A DNA stretch of 64,000 nt from Gammaproteobacteria bacterium (GTDB lineage Bacteria; Pseudomonadota; Gammaproteobacteria; Pseudomonadales; Azotimanducaceae). Below, piece by piece: positions 9,855-17,997 of the stretch. The translations under genes and the position numbers were made by a program. The notes beneath the pieces are model-generated. The model was not told the DNA's origin and did not search any database. It saw only the letters and a list, made by a program, of their open reading frames with translations. The stretch is from positions 124,001 through 188,000 of the forward strand of contig JAPOVV010000105.1 in assembly GCA_026707945.1 (NCBI GenBank), in the 5' to 3' direction. Position 1 is the stretch's first letter. Every line of letters starts with the position of its first letter.

Positions 9855-11414
9855 CTAAGGGGTATACGCTGGACCTGATTTGGTCCCAAGTTGCGTGCGC
9901 ACAACCCGCCACGCATCGTGTACGGAATCGACGAGTAGCGGACGTGTATCACGCGGATCGATGATTTCCTCGATTCCAAAAGCATGCGCATTTCTGAACG
10001 GAGAGGAAATCGACTGTAAACGCGCCTCGATTTCCTGACGTTTAGCTTCCGGATCAGTTGCTGACTCAATATCACGTTTGTATGCGATCGCCGTACCACC
10101 TTCGATGTGCATGGAGCCGCCGTGCGTCGATGGCCAACAATAGCGTCGATAGAACGTGTCCCCTCCACGTTGATGTAGTCCACCCGCAACACCATAAAGT
10201 TGCCGAACTACAAAGCAGATGTACGGCATTCGACTTCTAGCTAGCGTTGTCACAATTCGTGCGCCTGCTCGAACGATCCCTAATTTCTCTTGCGCGACTC
10301 CTACGGAAAATCCGGGTTCATCGGCGAAATAAACTAGCGGAAGGTGAAACATATCACACATCTCAATGAGACGGATGGTCTTCTCCCCCGCAGCAACATC
10401 CATCGACCCACCGTTGTATTTCGGATGGTTCGCCATGACACCGACCGGATGCCCATCAACGCGCGCCAAGCCCGTGATCCTTGCTCGACCGTAATACTCA
10501 CCGATTTCAAAGAAGCTATCGCGGTCCAGCACTGCGTCCAAAATGTCACGAGGTTCATAAATCTGACGCCGGTTCCGTGGCACCAGTGAAAGCAACGACT
10601 CGTCGCGTCGGTCCGTAGGATCAGTTGTCGTTTGTAGTGGTGGTTCTTCCCATACATTAGAGGGCATGTACGAAAGGAATCGGCGAACTTGCTGAATCGC
10701 ATCCTGTTCATCGTCGGCCAAGTTCATTATGACGCCGTTCTTGACCTGAATTCGCTCGTCGCCGAGATCCTCTTTGCTGATCGTCTCGCCAGTAGCTTGT
10801 TCTACAACCTTTGGACCCGCGACAAAAACCTGGCTCGTGTTCTTTACCATCACGTTGAAATGACAGAGACACGCCTGCACAGCGGGTAGTCCTGCCACGG
10901 AGCCAAGTACGGCAGACACAACCGGTACGAATTGGAGTAATTCGGCGGATACATTGGTTCCCGAGTTACCTGGGAGATACGTACGACCCATTTGTTCAAA
11001 TGAACGCACACTTCCACCCGTCGCATCTAGTAGCCGCACGAACGGAATTCGAGTTCGTAACGCGAAAGTTTCCGCGTAACCGCTCTTATTTCCTATCGCT
11101 GCATCGGCAGCACCGCCACGAATGGTGAAGTCGCCGCCAGCGACCGCGACCTTTCGCCCATCAATCTTGACGGTCCCGATCACTGAATTAGCTGGTTTTA
11201 ACGCTTGGACGCTATCGCCGTCCCACTTCGCGGTACCCGTTATCGCTCCTATTTCATGGAAGGAGTCAGGGTCCTCCAACAAACTGATGCGCTCCCGAAC
11301 CGTGAGTTTTCCTCGACTGTGATGAAAGTCGATACTGTCCTTCCCACCAAGCTCTTTTGAGAACGCAACTTGCCGCTTGAGTTCTTCGACTTCCTGTTGC
11401 CAGCTCATCCCCAT
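9855..11414 (-). CDS. Acyl-CoA carboxylase, carboxyltransferase (beta) subunit
   Basis: A 519-residue protein with two crotonase-like halves typical of PccB/MccB-type carboxyltransferases. These include the N-half GGDFTIRGGAADAAIGNKSG and the C-half DEPGFSVGVAQEKLG with GVMANHPKYNGGSMD. Such subunits transfer carboxyl groups from carboxybiotin to an acyl-CoA. No biotin carboxylase or biotin-carrier gene lies beside it. It may use a biotinylated partner encoded elsewhere. It also resembles the CT domain of the single-chain enzyme at 3545-6934, but it is a separate gene. Substrate could be propionyl-, methylcrotonyl- or another acyl-CoA. Confidence 0.88.
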   Translation of the reverse strand: MGMSWQQEVEELKRQVAFSKELGGKDSIDFHHSRGKLTVRERISLLEDPDSFHEIGAITGTAKWDGDSVQALKPANSVIGTVKIDGRKVAVAGGDFTIRGGAADAAIGNKSGYAETFALRTRIPFVRLLDATGGSVRSFEQMGRTYLPGNSGTNVSAELLQFVPVVSAVLGSVAGLPAVQACLCHFNVMVKNTSQVFVAGPKVVEQATGETISKEDLGDERIQVKNGVIMNLADDEQDAIQQVRRFLSYMPSNVWEEPPLQTTTDPTDRRDESLLSLVPRNRRQIYEPRDILDAVLDRDSFFEIGEYYGRARITGLARVDGHPVGVMANHPKYNGGSMDVAAGEKTIRLIEMCDMFHLPLVYFADEPGFSVGVAQEKLGIVRAGARIVTTLARSRMPYICFVVRQLYGVAGGLHQRGGDTFYRRYCWPSTHGGSMHIEGGTAIAYKRDIESATDPEAKRQEIEARLQSISSPFRNAHAFGIEEIIDPRDTRPLLVDSVHDAWRVVRTQLGTKSGPAYTP

Positions 11415-11548
11415 GTCCTCTTCGAATTAGATGGGAACATCGATCCCATATCTCGCGACAGACCGTCGATTATTGCACTCGTGATTCGTAAGTTTGTTGG
11501 TCCTAATACCATTTCCACACGCGAGTTCCAATTCACGCTCTTCGAGTC

Positions 11549-12286
11549 ATGTCATTTGATGTCCAGGTCGCAAACACCGTTACCCAAATGCGCGAGCAAG
11601 GATTCGCAATCATTGAGGGCTTGATCTCAGAAGAACGTCTCCGTCAAGCTAAACAAGATGCCGACAAATTTCTTGAGGAATCTCCCATCCAGAAGCAAGG
11701 ACCGAGGGGTCCCGTTAATCCTCGAATGTGTAAAGATCTCTTTAGGAGAACCAGGGCATTCGACGATCTTTACTCAATTCCCGTCGTCCTCTCGGTTGTT
11801 GAAGAGGTACTAGGCGGAGAATCAAACGAGCACTTGAGAGAAGTATGGGGCGGTTCGATCCAATTCGCATACTGCATGCTAAAGGACGTTGTACCTGGGG
11901 AAGGTCCACGCGAATTCCATCAGGACGATGTGCTCTACCCGGTACCAAGACCACATAAATCGATCGCTGTCAATACCCTCCTTGCGCTCGATGACTTCAC
12001 GGAGGAAACAGGGGCAACCTTGGTCGTACCGAAAAGTCACACATGGTCCGAACCTGTATCGCAGACCCCGGAATATGAAGTCGCTGAGATGCCGGCCGGT
12101 TCACTGTTGCTACTCGATGGCGCAATTTGGCACAATAGCGGGACAAACACGACTCAAGCCCAGTATCGTAGAGCGCTGAACACTTATTACAGCTCTCGTT
12201 GGCTCCGGCCGTTAGGAGGACCGTATCTCGGGTTAACGACGACCGAACTAGAGGACTTGTCGCCTGAGTTGCGTGCGATTATTTGA
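11549..12286 (+). CDS. Phytanoyl-CoA dioxygenase (PhyH) family protein
   Basis: A 245-residue Fe(II)/2-oxoglutarate-dependent oxygenase. The iron facial triad is visible as His124-x-Asp126 in FHQDDVLYP and His195 in AIWHNSGTN. An arginine about a dozen residues on (Arg207 or Arg208) is placed to bind 2-oxoglutarate. The N-terminus MREQGFAIIEGLISEERL is typical of the family. Members hydroxylate acyl-CoAs, amino acids or small metabolites, so the substrate cannot be assigned. It is divergent from the carboxyltransferase gene. Confidence 0.87.
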   Translation: MSFDVQVANTVTQMREQGFAIIEGLISEERLRQAKQDADKFLEESPIQKQGPRGPVNPRMCKDLFRRTRAFDDLYSIPVVLSVVEEVLGGESNEHLREVWGGSIQFAYCMLKDVVPGEGPREFHQDDVLYPVPRPHKSIAVNTLLALDDFTEETGATLVVPKSHTWSEPVSQTPEYEVAEMPAGSLLLLDGAIWHNSGTNTTQAQYRRALNTYYSSRWLRPLGGPYLGLTTTELEDLSPELRAII

Positions 12287-12420
12287 TGCAGAATTTGCCG
12301 GATATCTGCTTGATGAGCAAAAAGTCTAAACGACGTCCCCGAGAAGGACACAAACTCTAGCTCCCTTCTACACCATAGCTCAGCTATAAACGACAATCTT
12401 CCGGAAGCGCATCTGAGTGA

Positions 12421-12762
12421 CTAAGCTACGTTCGTAGCATGGTTCGAGAAGTACCGATTACGGCAACCCACGCACACATGTGTTCGGATGGGATAGCGTC
12501 TCCCACTTCCGGCGAACCCGCAGTAGTATCTTTCACCGATTTCGATGATGTCGCCGCATCCGACGCACTCGTACCTCTTGCGGGCTCTCGTGGTCCCTAT
12601 ATCCTTTACGAGCCATCCAGCGTAACAACGTTTGCAACGATGGTGAAACGGCTCGACATCGAGCTGCATGTCGAAACTCATGGTGTGGTAATTCGTGCGT
12701 TCTTGGCACCTTCCATTACACCAGGCTTCGATGCAAATCGGATTTCGATTCTTTCTTCCCAT
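12421..12762 (-). CDS. Small Cys-rich (zinc-ribbon-like) protein of unknown function
   Basis: A 113-residue basic protein with repeated cysteine pairs: CIEAWCNGRC near the N-terminus, then HHRCKRC, CVGC, YYCG and HVCVGC. The spacing of the last pairs resembles a treble-clef or zinc-ribbon pair and suggests metal binding, perhaps to nucleic acid. The ATG is preceded closely by a purine-rich AGAGGGA. The family was not recognised. It is transcribed divergently from lexA across a 287-base region with several palindromes. The overlapping plus-strand frame (12439-12891) lacks any such pattern and was judged a shadow. Confidence 0.62.
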   Translation of the reverse strand: MGRKNRNPICIEAWCNGRCQERTNYHTMSFDMQLDVEPFHHRCKRCYAGWLVKDIGTTRARKRYECVGCGDIIEIGERYYCGFAGSGRRYPIRTHVCVGCRNRYFSNHATNVA

Positions 12763-12948
12763 TTCCCTCTACCAAACTTCAACGTACGGCGTCGATGTTC
12801 TCCTACGACGGCAGATGCTTGTAACCGCGTACAGCACGAGGAGTCGTCGCGGTCAATCGCACACGATGAATACTGTCATCTAACTATGTAGGACAATATT
12901 TTCACAGGTGTATAGAAGTATAAGTTAAATTTCTTGTAGTGCTTATGT

Positions 12949-12964
12949 CTATTTGTATTTACAG
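12949..12964. promoter_or_regulatory. Candidate SOS box (CTAT-N8-ACAG)
   Basis: A 16-base element differing by one base from the gammaproteobacterial LexA consensus CTGT-N8-ACAG. It lies about 85 bases upstream of the lexA start and between lexA and the divergent Cys-rich gene. It is upstream of the best core promoter of lexA, so it could serve either gene. Confidence 0.45.
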
Positions 12965-12980
12965 ATTACTCATATCCCAT

Positions 12981-13009
12981 TTGCATATACCAATTTAAAT
13001 GGGTATATT
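12981..13009 (+). promoter_or_regulatory. lexA core promoter with overlapping 24-base palindrome
   Basis: The -35 TTGCAT (12981-12986), a 17-base spacer and the -10 TATATT (13004-13009, 5 of 6 matches) form a good sigma-70 promoter. An imperfect palindrome at 12985-13008 (22 of 24 positions symmetric, centre AATTTAAAT) covers the spacer and -10, exactly where a repressor operator would sit. A short perfect palindrome TGAACGTTCA follows at 13017-13026, near the expected transcription start. Confidence 0.6.
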
Positions 13010-13049
13010 TACATGCTGAACGTTCAACCAAGGAAATGAGGAATTCAAT

Positions 13050-13658
13050 TTGAAGTCCATCACCAAACGTCAGGCCGAAGTATTAGATTTCATTCGGACA
13101 TATCGTCACGACAATGGATATCCACCGACTCGACGCAACATTACCGACAAATTTGGTTTTCGATCGCCGAACGCGGCGGAAGAACACCTTCGCGCACTCG
13201 ACCGGAAAGGCTTCATCCAGCTGCAACGCAACACGTCTCGAGGCATCATAGTCAAGGATTTTCAGAAGGAATACCTGCCAATCATTGGTCGTGTCGCCGC
13301 TGGATCTCCGATACTAGCAGAAGAGCATGTAGAGAGGGAGAGTCTCGTGTCTGGCGGCATGTTTGAGCCTCACGCCGACTATCTCTTGCGCGTACAAGGC
13401 GAGAGCATGATCGAGGCAGGAATTTTCGATGGCGACTTAGTTGCAGTACATAAAACTCACGAGGTTCGGGACAATCAAATCGTTGTGGCGCGCCTTGAGG
13501 AGGAAGTCACCGTAAAACGATTCAAACGCGATCACGAAAACCGCGAAATCCATCTGATTCCCGCGAATAAGGAATACCAGACGATCAAAGTCAACGAAAC
13601 GTCTCCGGATTTACAGATCGAGGGGATCAGTGTTGGCCTGATTCGAATGCGACTATAG
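13050..13658 (+). CDS. lexA: LexA repressor (SOS regulator, self-cleaving)
   Basis: A 202-residue repressor, the same length as E. coli LexA. The winged-helix DNA-binding domain keeps the recognition-helix sequence RSPNAAEEHL (residues 38-47). The autocleavage site is Ala84-Gly85 in GRVAAGSP. The catalytic dyad is Ser119 (QGESM) and Lys156 (VTVKRF), matching the E. coli positions. RecA-stimulated self-cleavage would derepress SOS genes. The start is TTG at 13050 with a GAGGA ribosome-binding sequence just upstream. The conserved start MKxxTxRQ fixes it. Palindromes over the promoter suggest autoregulation. Confidence 0.97.
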   Translation: MKSITKRQAEVLDFIRTYRHDNGYPPTRRNITDKFGFRSPNAAEEHLRALDRKGFIQLQRNTSRGIIVKDFQKEYLPIIGRVAAGSPILAEEHVERESLVSGGMFEPHADYLLRVQGESMIEAGIFDGDLVAVHKTHEVRDNQIVVARLEEEVTVKRFKRDHENREIHLIPANKEYQTIKVNETSPDLQIEGISVGLIRMRL

Positions 13659-13697
13659 ATCGATAGAACGTTCTTAAGCTAACAAATTTGACTTTAG

Positions 13698-13723
13698 CAA
13701 GGCGTCGCGTTCGCGACGCCTTG
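13698..13723. terminator. Hairpin between convergent lexA and topA
   Basis: A perfect inverted repeat of 12 bases per arm (CAAGGCGTCGCG and its complement) separated by TT lies between the lexA and topA stops. No long T tract follows on either strand. It probably acts as a bidirectional transcription barrier. Confidence 0.65.
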
Positions 13724-13742
13724 TGATACTAGGACTTAAGGA

Positions 13743-16385
13743 TCAGCTTTTCTTATCCGTTCGCTTTTTAGCAGACGACTTACGTTTTTTAGATTGCGGC
13801 TTAATCGCCTCCCATGCTCCGTTTTTAAAGTAGGCACGCCACCCGGTGTCTTTGTCAGCCTTCATCGAAGTGAGGTAATGCTCCCGCGTTTTGCGTGCGA
13901 AGTGAATAAACGTGTCGTTACCCCGTTCATCCTCTCTTGGCGCACTCAGCATGTAGCTGAACTTCGGATCAAGCTCGTTTGCGTGTGAAATGAGTTCTTT
14001 CACACGCGGTTTTCGAATCACGCGAACTTTCGGGTATCTGCTTGCCCCAAGGAATATGCCTGCGCTGCCTTCTCGGAGTACAAAGTAGTCCTCTTCATCC
14101 GGAACCTGCAGTTCCTCCATATGGATCGGTGGCGCAGCGACATCGCCTGTCTTCAGCAGTTTGCGAGTGTTACCGCATGTCTCGTTCGTGCAGCCAAAGA
14201 ACTTTCCGAAACGACCTGCTTTTAGCTGCATGTCGTGACCACACTTGTTGCATTCAACGATCGGCCCGTCGTATCCGGCGATCATAAATTCACCAGGTTC
14301 GAGCTCGAAACCCCCACACGTCGGGGCATTGCCACATATATGAAGCTTGAATTGCTCGTTCATCATGTAGCCGTCCATTGCGCTTCCGCATTTTCCGCAA
14401 TGTCGTTTCGCTAATAGACGACGGCTCTCGTTTTCATCCGCTTCGGCTTCATCGTCATCACCAGCTCGAACGGTGTTTTCGTCTGAGACCAGATCGATCG
14501 TATTGCGACATCGATCTTTGGCTGGTGCACTGTATCCAGAGCATCCAAGAAACGTGCCCGTACTAGCAACACGAATCGTCATAGGGCGACCGCATTTCTC
14601 ACACTCAATGTCGGTTTGAATCGGTGTGTTCGGCCGCATACCCGCATCTTTATCACCTGCGGCATCGAGCTTTATGACAAAGTCGTCGTGATATTCGTTG
14701 AGCAGATCTATCCATCTCTTCTCACCGAGCGCGACCTCATCTAAACGCTCTTCCATTTCAGCCGTAAATTCATAGCTGAGTAGTTCATTGAAGCATTCAA
14801 CTAATCGGTCGGTGACGACTTCCGCGATGCGTTCAGCATAGAACCGCCGACCACGCACGCTAACGTAGCCTCGATCTTTAATCGTGGAAATAATCGATGA
14901 GTACGTGCTCGGTCGTCCAATGCCACGTCTTTCAAGTTCTCGTACCAAACCTGCTTCACTGTATCTAGCAGGTGGTTTCGTGAAGTGCTGTTTCTTTTCA
15001 AGTCCAACAAGGTGGAGAACTTCACCCTCTTGATACTGCGGAAGATCGGGTTCCGATTCCTCAGATTTCGTCGCCGCCGAAACTCGCGTGTGACCATCAA
15101 AGAGCGTTCTGCGACCACTAAGACGAAGTTCATATCGCTCGGCTTTGACACCGACAGTCGTATTTTCGTATCTCGCCGGCGTCATCTGTGAGGCGATAAA
15201 TTGGCGCCAAATCAGTTCATAGAGTCTCGACGCGGCCGCTCGATCCTGACTCGACATCCGTTGAGACGTTAAAGCCGACGCAGCGGCATCTGGTTCGACA
15301 GTCACGTCGCTTGGACGAATCGCTTCATGGGCCTCCTGTGCATTCGATTTGCTCTTGTATTGATTCGGTTTCGCTGGGAGATAGGAATCACCATATTTAC
15401 GTCGTACCAGACTCGCGGCACTCTCCCGTGCATCATCGGAAATACTCGTTGAGTCAGTTCGCATGTACGTGATCAGACCAGCTTCGTACAAACTTTGTGC
15501 CAACCGCATCGTACGGGCGACTGGGAAACTGAATCGACTTGAAGCGGATTGTTGAAGCGTCGACGTTATAAAAGGGGCACTCGGTCGAGACTCACTATTC
15601 CTTTTGGTGATCGACGCGACCGTTGGATTAGATTCCTTGATAGCCGCCAATACCGCATTGGCATCCGCTTCCGAATTTACCTCGAAGTTCGCATCGTTTT
15701 CCCTGGCGACCTGAAATCGCCGCGACGCTCCATCGTTTTCGCGCCGCAGATCAGCGAAAACGTCCCAATACTCCTTCGGCTTAAATACACGAATCTCTCT
15801 TTCTCGCTCGACCACAAGACGGACCGCGACGCTCTGGACACGACCCGCAGAAAGACCACGCGCAATCTTCTGATACAACAACGGCGTAAGTTTGTAGCCG
15901 ACGACGCGATCTAGAAACCTTCTCGCTTGTTGCGCGTTTACCCGATTCTCATCGATGTGACCTCGTTCGGAGAACGCTTTGTGAATGGCTGATTCGGTAA
16001 TTTCGTTGAACACGACCCTTACGAATCGGTCGTCTTCGCCACCAATTACCTCTCTTAAATGCCATGCGATGGCCTCGCCCTCTCGGTCAAGGTCCGTTGC
16101 AAGAAACACCAAAGCCGCATTCTTGGCTTCCTGGCGAAGCTTATCGACGACTTTCTGTTTATCCGGTAGGAGCTGGTAGTTGGCTTTCCAGTTTGCTTCG
16201 GGTTCGAGGTTCAGTCCTTTCGACGGTAAATCTCGCACATGCCCATAACTGGACACTACTTTGAATGTATCAGGGTCAATACTTGTAGATTGATCGTCGT
16301 TATCAATTTGACTGAAATTCTTCAAGTACCTTTCGATGGACTTGATTTTGCCAGGCGACTCAACTATTACTAAATGTTTTGGCAT
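13743..16385 (-). CDS. topA: DNA topoisomerase I (type IA)
   Basis: An 880-residue enzyme relaxing negative supercoils. The N-terminal Toprim domain begins HLVIVESPGKIKSIERYL, and the active-site tyrosine is Tyr307 in GLITYMRTDST. Three four-cysteine zinc ribbons follow in the last third: CEKCGRP...CSGY, CGKCGSA...CGG, and CNKCGHD...CTNETC. The C-terminus is a lysine-rich tail, as in E. coli TopA. It is convergent with lexA. The 101 bases upstream carry no gene. Confidence 0.97.
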   Translation of the reverse strand: MPKHLVIVESPGKIKSIERYLKNFSQIDNDDQSTSIDPDTFKVVSSYGHVRDLPSKGLNLEPEANWKANYQLLPDKQKVVDKLRQEAKNAALVFLATDLDREGEAIAWHLREVIGGEDDRFVRVVFNEITESAIHKAFSERGHIDENRVNAQQARRFLDRVVGYKLTPLLYQKIARGLSAGRVQSVAVRLVVEREREIRVFKPKEYWDVFADLRRENDGASRRFQVARENDANFEVNSEADANAVLAAIKESNPTVASITKRNSESRPSAPFITSTLQQSASSRFSFPVARTMRLAQSLYEAGLITYMRTDSTSISDDARESAASLVRRKYGDSYLPAKPNQYKSKSNAQEAHEAIRPSDVTVEPDAAASALTSQRMSSQDRAAASRLYELIWRQFIASQMTPARYENTTVGVKAERYELRLSGRRTLFDGHTRVSAATKSEESEPDLPQYQEGEVLHLVGLEKKQHFTKPPARYSEAGLVRELERRGIGRPSTYSSIISTIKDRGYVSVRGRRFYAERIAEVVTDRLVECFNELLSYEFTAEMEERLDEVALGEKRWIDLLNEYHDDFVIKLDAAGDKDAGMRPNTPIQTDIECEKCGRPMTIRVASTGTFLGCSGYSAPAKDRCRNTIDLVSDENTVRAGDDDEAEADENESRRLLAKRHCGKCGSAMDGYMMNEQFKLHICGNAPTCGGFELEPGEFMIAGYDGPIVECNKCGHDMQLKAGRFGKFFGCTNETCGNTRKLLKTGDVAAPPIHMEELQVPDEEDYFVLREGSAGIFLGASRYPKVRVIRKPRVKELISHANELDPKFSYMLSAPREDERGNDTFIHFARKTREHYLTSMKADKDTGWRAYFKNGAWEAIKPQSKKRKSSAKKRTDKKS

Positions 16386-16486
16386 TCGTGCTAGAAACTA
16401 CGCTCGAAATACTGTTTCAATGGAAAAATAACTCTGATACTCTGAAAGAACACGCGCGATTTTAGAACTAATGACGCGATTTGACA

Positions 16487-17134
16487 CTATTTAGTGCCTT
16501 CACCTTGTCGATTCGATTCACTTATCGATAGATTCAGATCGCGCAACGATCCAAGCGACGTGGTCAATTCACCTAGGAATTTGCCCTCGACCACGGCTTC
16601 CTTTGTCTCGATTCCAATCCAACTAACCCCAGATTCGTGACTGAGGACACTTCGACAGACTTTTGGCATGTCGGCGATTTTTGATGCGACTGTCGTCCAA
16701 TAGTTCGTGTCCGATAGTTCCACCCCGCTCAAGTGGTTGTCGCGTAACAGCCAACCAGGTATCGGTAAATTCGATTTCTTGTAACGCACAAGCTGCCATT
16801 GCGGTGGATTCGGAACTGAACTTGGATAGCCTAAATCGTAGACAACGCAAAGATCCTCTCGTTGACGGACCTTACCACCCGATGTCACACGATCTTCCGC
16901 TTCGGCATCAAGATCAGGAATGGTGCGTGACGAAGTGAAGATGCCTTGCTGACGAGCCTCTAATCGCAATTGACTGACGCGGCGCTGAAACTTTGAAGGG
17001 AGAACGTAGGCGACTCCTCCAAACGCTACCAGAAGCAACAACGCGATGATCAGCCAATCCAACCTAGTGTTCCTATGTCGTAAATCTCTTCGCCATTCAA
17101 CGGCGATTCTAGAAGCAAGTTCCGTAATCCGCAA
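16487..17134 (-). CDS. Conserved-looking membrane-anchored protein of unknown function
   Basis: A 215-residue protein not recognised as a family. It has a basic N-terminus (VEWRRDLRHRNTRLD), one transmembrane helix at about residues 27-45 (WLIIALLLLVAFGGVAYVL), a charged possibly coiled segment, then a soluble domain that is presumably periplasmic. The architecture is that of a bitopic inner-membrane protein similar in layout to GspM/PilO-type proteins, but no sequence signature supports that. The start is a TTG. It is divergent from the stress-protein gene and upstream of topA on the same strand. Confidence 0.6.
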   Translation of the reverse strand: MRITELASRIAVEWRRDLRHRNTRLDWLIIALLLLVAFGGVAYVLPSKFQRRVSQLRLEARQQGIFTSSRTIPDLDAEAEDRVTSGGKVRQREDLCVVYDLGYPSSVPNPPQWQLVRYKKSNLPIPGWLLRDNHLSGVELSDTNYWTTVASKIADMPKVCRSVLSHESGVSWIGIETKEAVVEGKFLGELTTSLGSLRDLNLSISESNRQGEGTK

Positions 17135-17262
17135 TTTATGCCGCTCGTCTTACAACTCGAACGAGTGGTGCATCGGTTCAAAGTATCGAAGTACAGATGG
17201 AACCTTTGCAATCGCTAACAATCCAAATCTACAATAGAAGAATCGATTCACAGTTCGACGTC

Positions 17263-17721
17263 ATGAGCCTTTATTCTCGAGTACTTGTCGCCGTTGACCT
17301 CACCGACGACTGCAAACTCGTTGCGGATCGAGCGAATGAAATCGCTCAGATGAGTAAAGCGGATTTGCACCTGATTCACGTAATCGAACCTATTACGCTC
17401 TCGTACGGTGGCGATATTCCGATGGATGTGTCGGCGGTTCAGGAATCTATTACGGACCAAACCGAGGCGTACATCGCGACATTCGCTGCCGCATACGGCA
17501 TTCCATTCGACCATCAGCATTTGGTATATGGTCGACCGGAACGTGAGATTCATCGATTTGCGATGGAGAACGATGTTGACTGTATCGTCGTGGGATCCCA
17601 CGGGCGACATGGTCTTGCATTACTCTTCGGTTCAACGGCGAATGGCGTACTGCACGGTGCACCATGCGACATCATCGCCGTTCGAGTCGGTGTTCAATCC
17701 GATGCGAAACACGCAGCGTGA
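17263..17721 (+). CDS. Universal stress protein (UspA family)
   Basis: A 152-residue single-domain Usp. The N-terminus YSRVLVAVDLTDD is the first strand and loop, and the C-terminal nucleotide-binding pattern G-x2-G-x9-G-S/T is seen in GSHGRHGLALLFGSTANGVL. It therefore belongs to the ATP-binding subgroup. The frame is open 22 codons further upstream, but ATG 17263 matches the conserved start of the family. Such proteins are cytoplasmic and induced by growth arrest or oxidative stress. No specific regulatory site was identified. Confidence 0.9.
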   Translation: MSLYSRVLVAVDLTDDCKLVADRANEIAQMSKADLHLIHVIEPITLSYGGDIPMDVSAVQESITDQTEAYIATFAAAYGIPFDHQHLVYGRPEREIHRFAMENDVDCIVVGSHGRHGLALLFGSTANGVLHGAPCDIIAVRVGVQSDAKHAA

Positions 17722-17828
17722 CCGCCATTAGCAGTTCTTCCTGACATACATGCTGTGCGGCGAAACAACCGTTAGCGACAGAAAAATCGATCGTATTTCT
17801 GCTTTGAACGCGGAATAAACTCACAAAG

Positions 17829-17859
17829 TTGACATGTTCGGTCGAGGAATAGTTATTAA
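17829..17859 (+). promoter_or_regulatory. Possible promoter upstream of slt
   Basis: A perfect -35 TTGACA (17829-17834) is followed after 19 bases by TATTAA (17854-17859). The -10 is poor and the spacing long. The rest of the 276-base gap between the stress-protein gene and slt (17722-17997) holds no convincing gene. Confidence 0.3.
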
Positions 17860-17997
17860 ACCTCGCATCACATACCACTTCGCCTGTATTGGTCAAGGAA
17901 GGGTCACAATCGGATTTAGCGACGCAAGCGATTAAAATCGACCTTCATGCGTCATTGGATTCGACGCAACCGCACCTGAGCAAGACAGAGTACATGG

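Noticed and set aside
12439-12891. 150-residue plus-strand frame opposite the Cys-rich gene
   Set aside because: No family features, no ribosome-binding site, and the opposite frame has ordered Cys pairs and a purine-rich site before its ATG.
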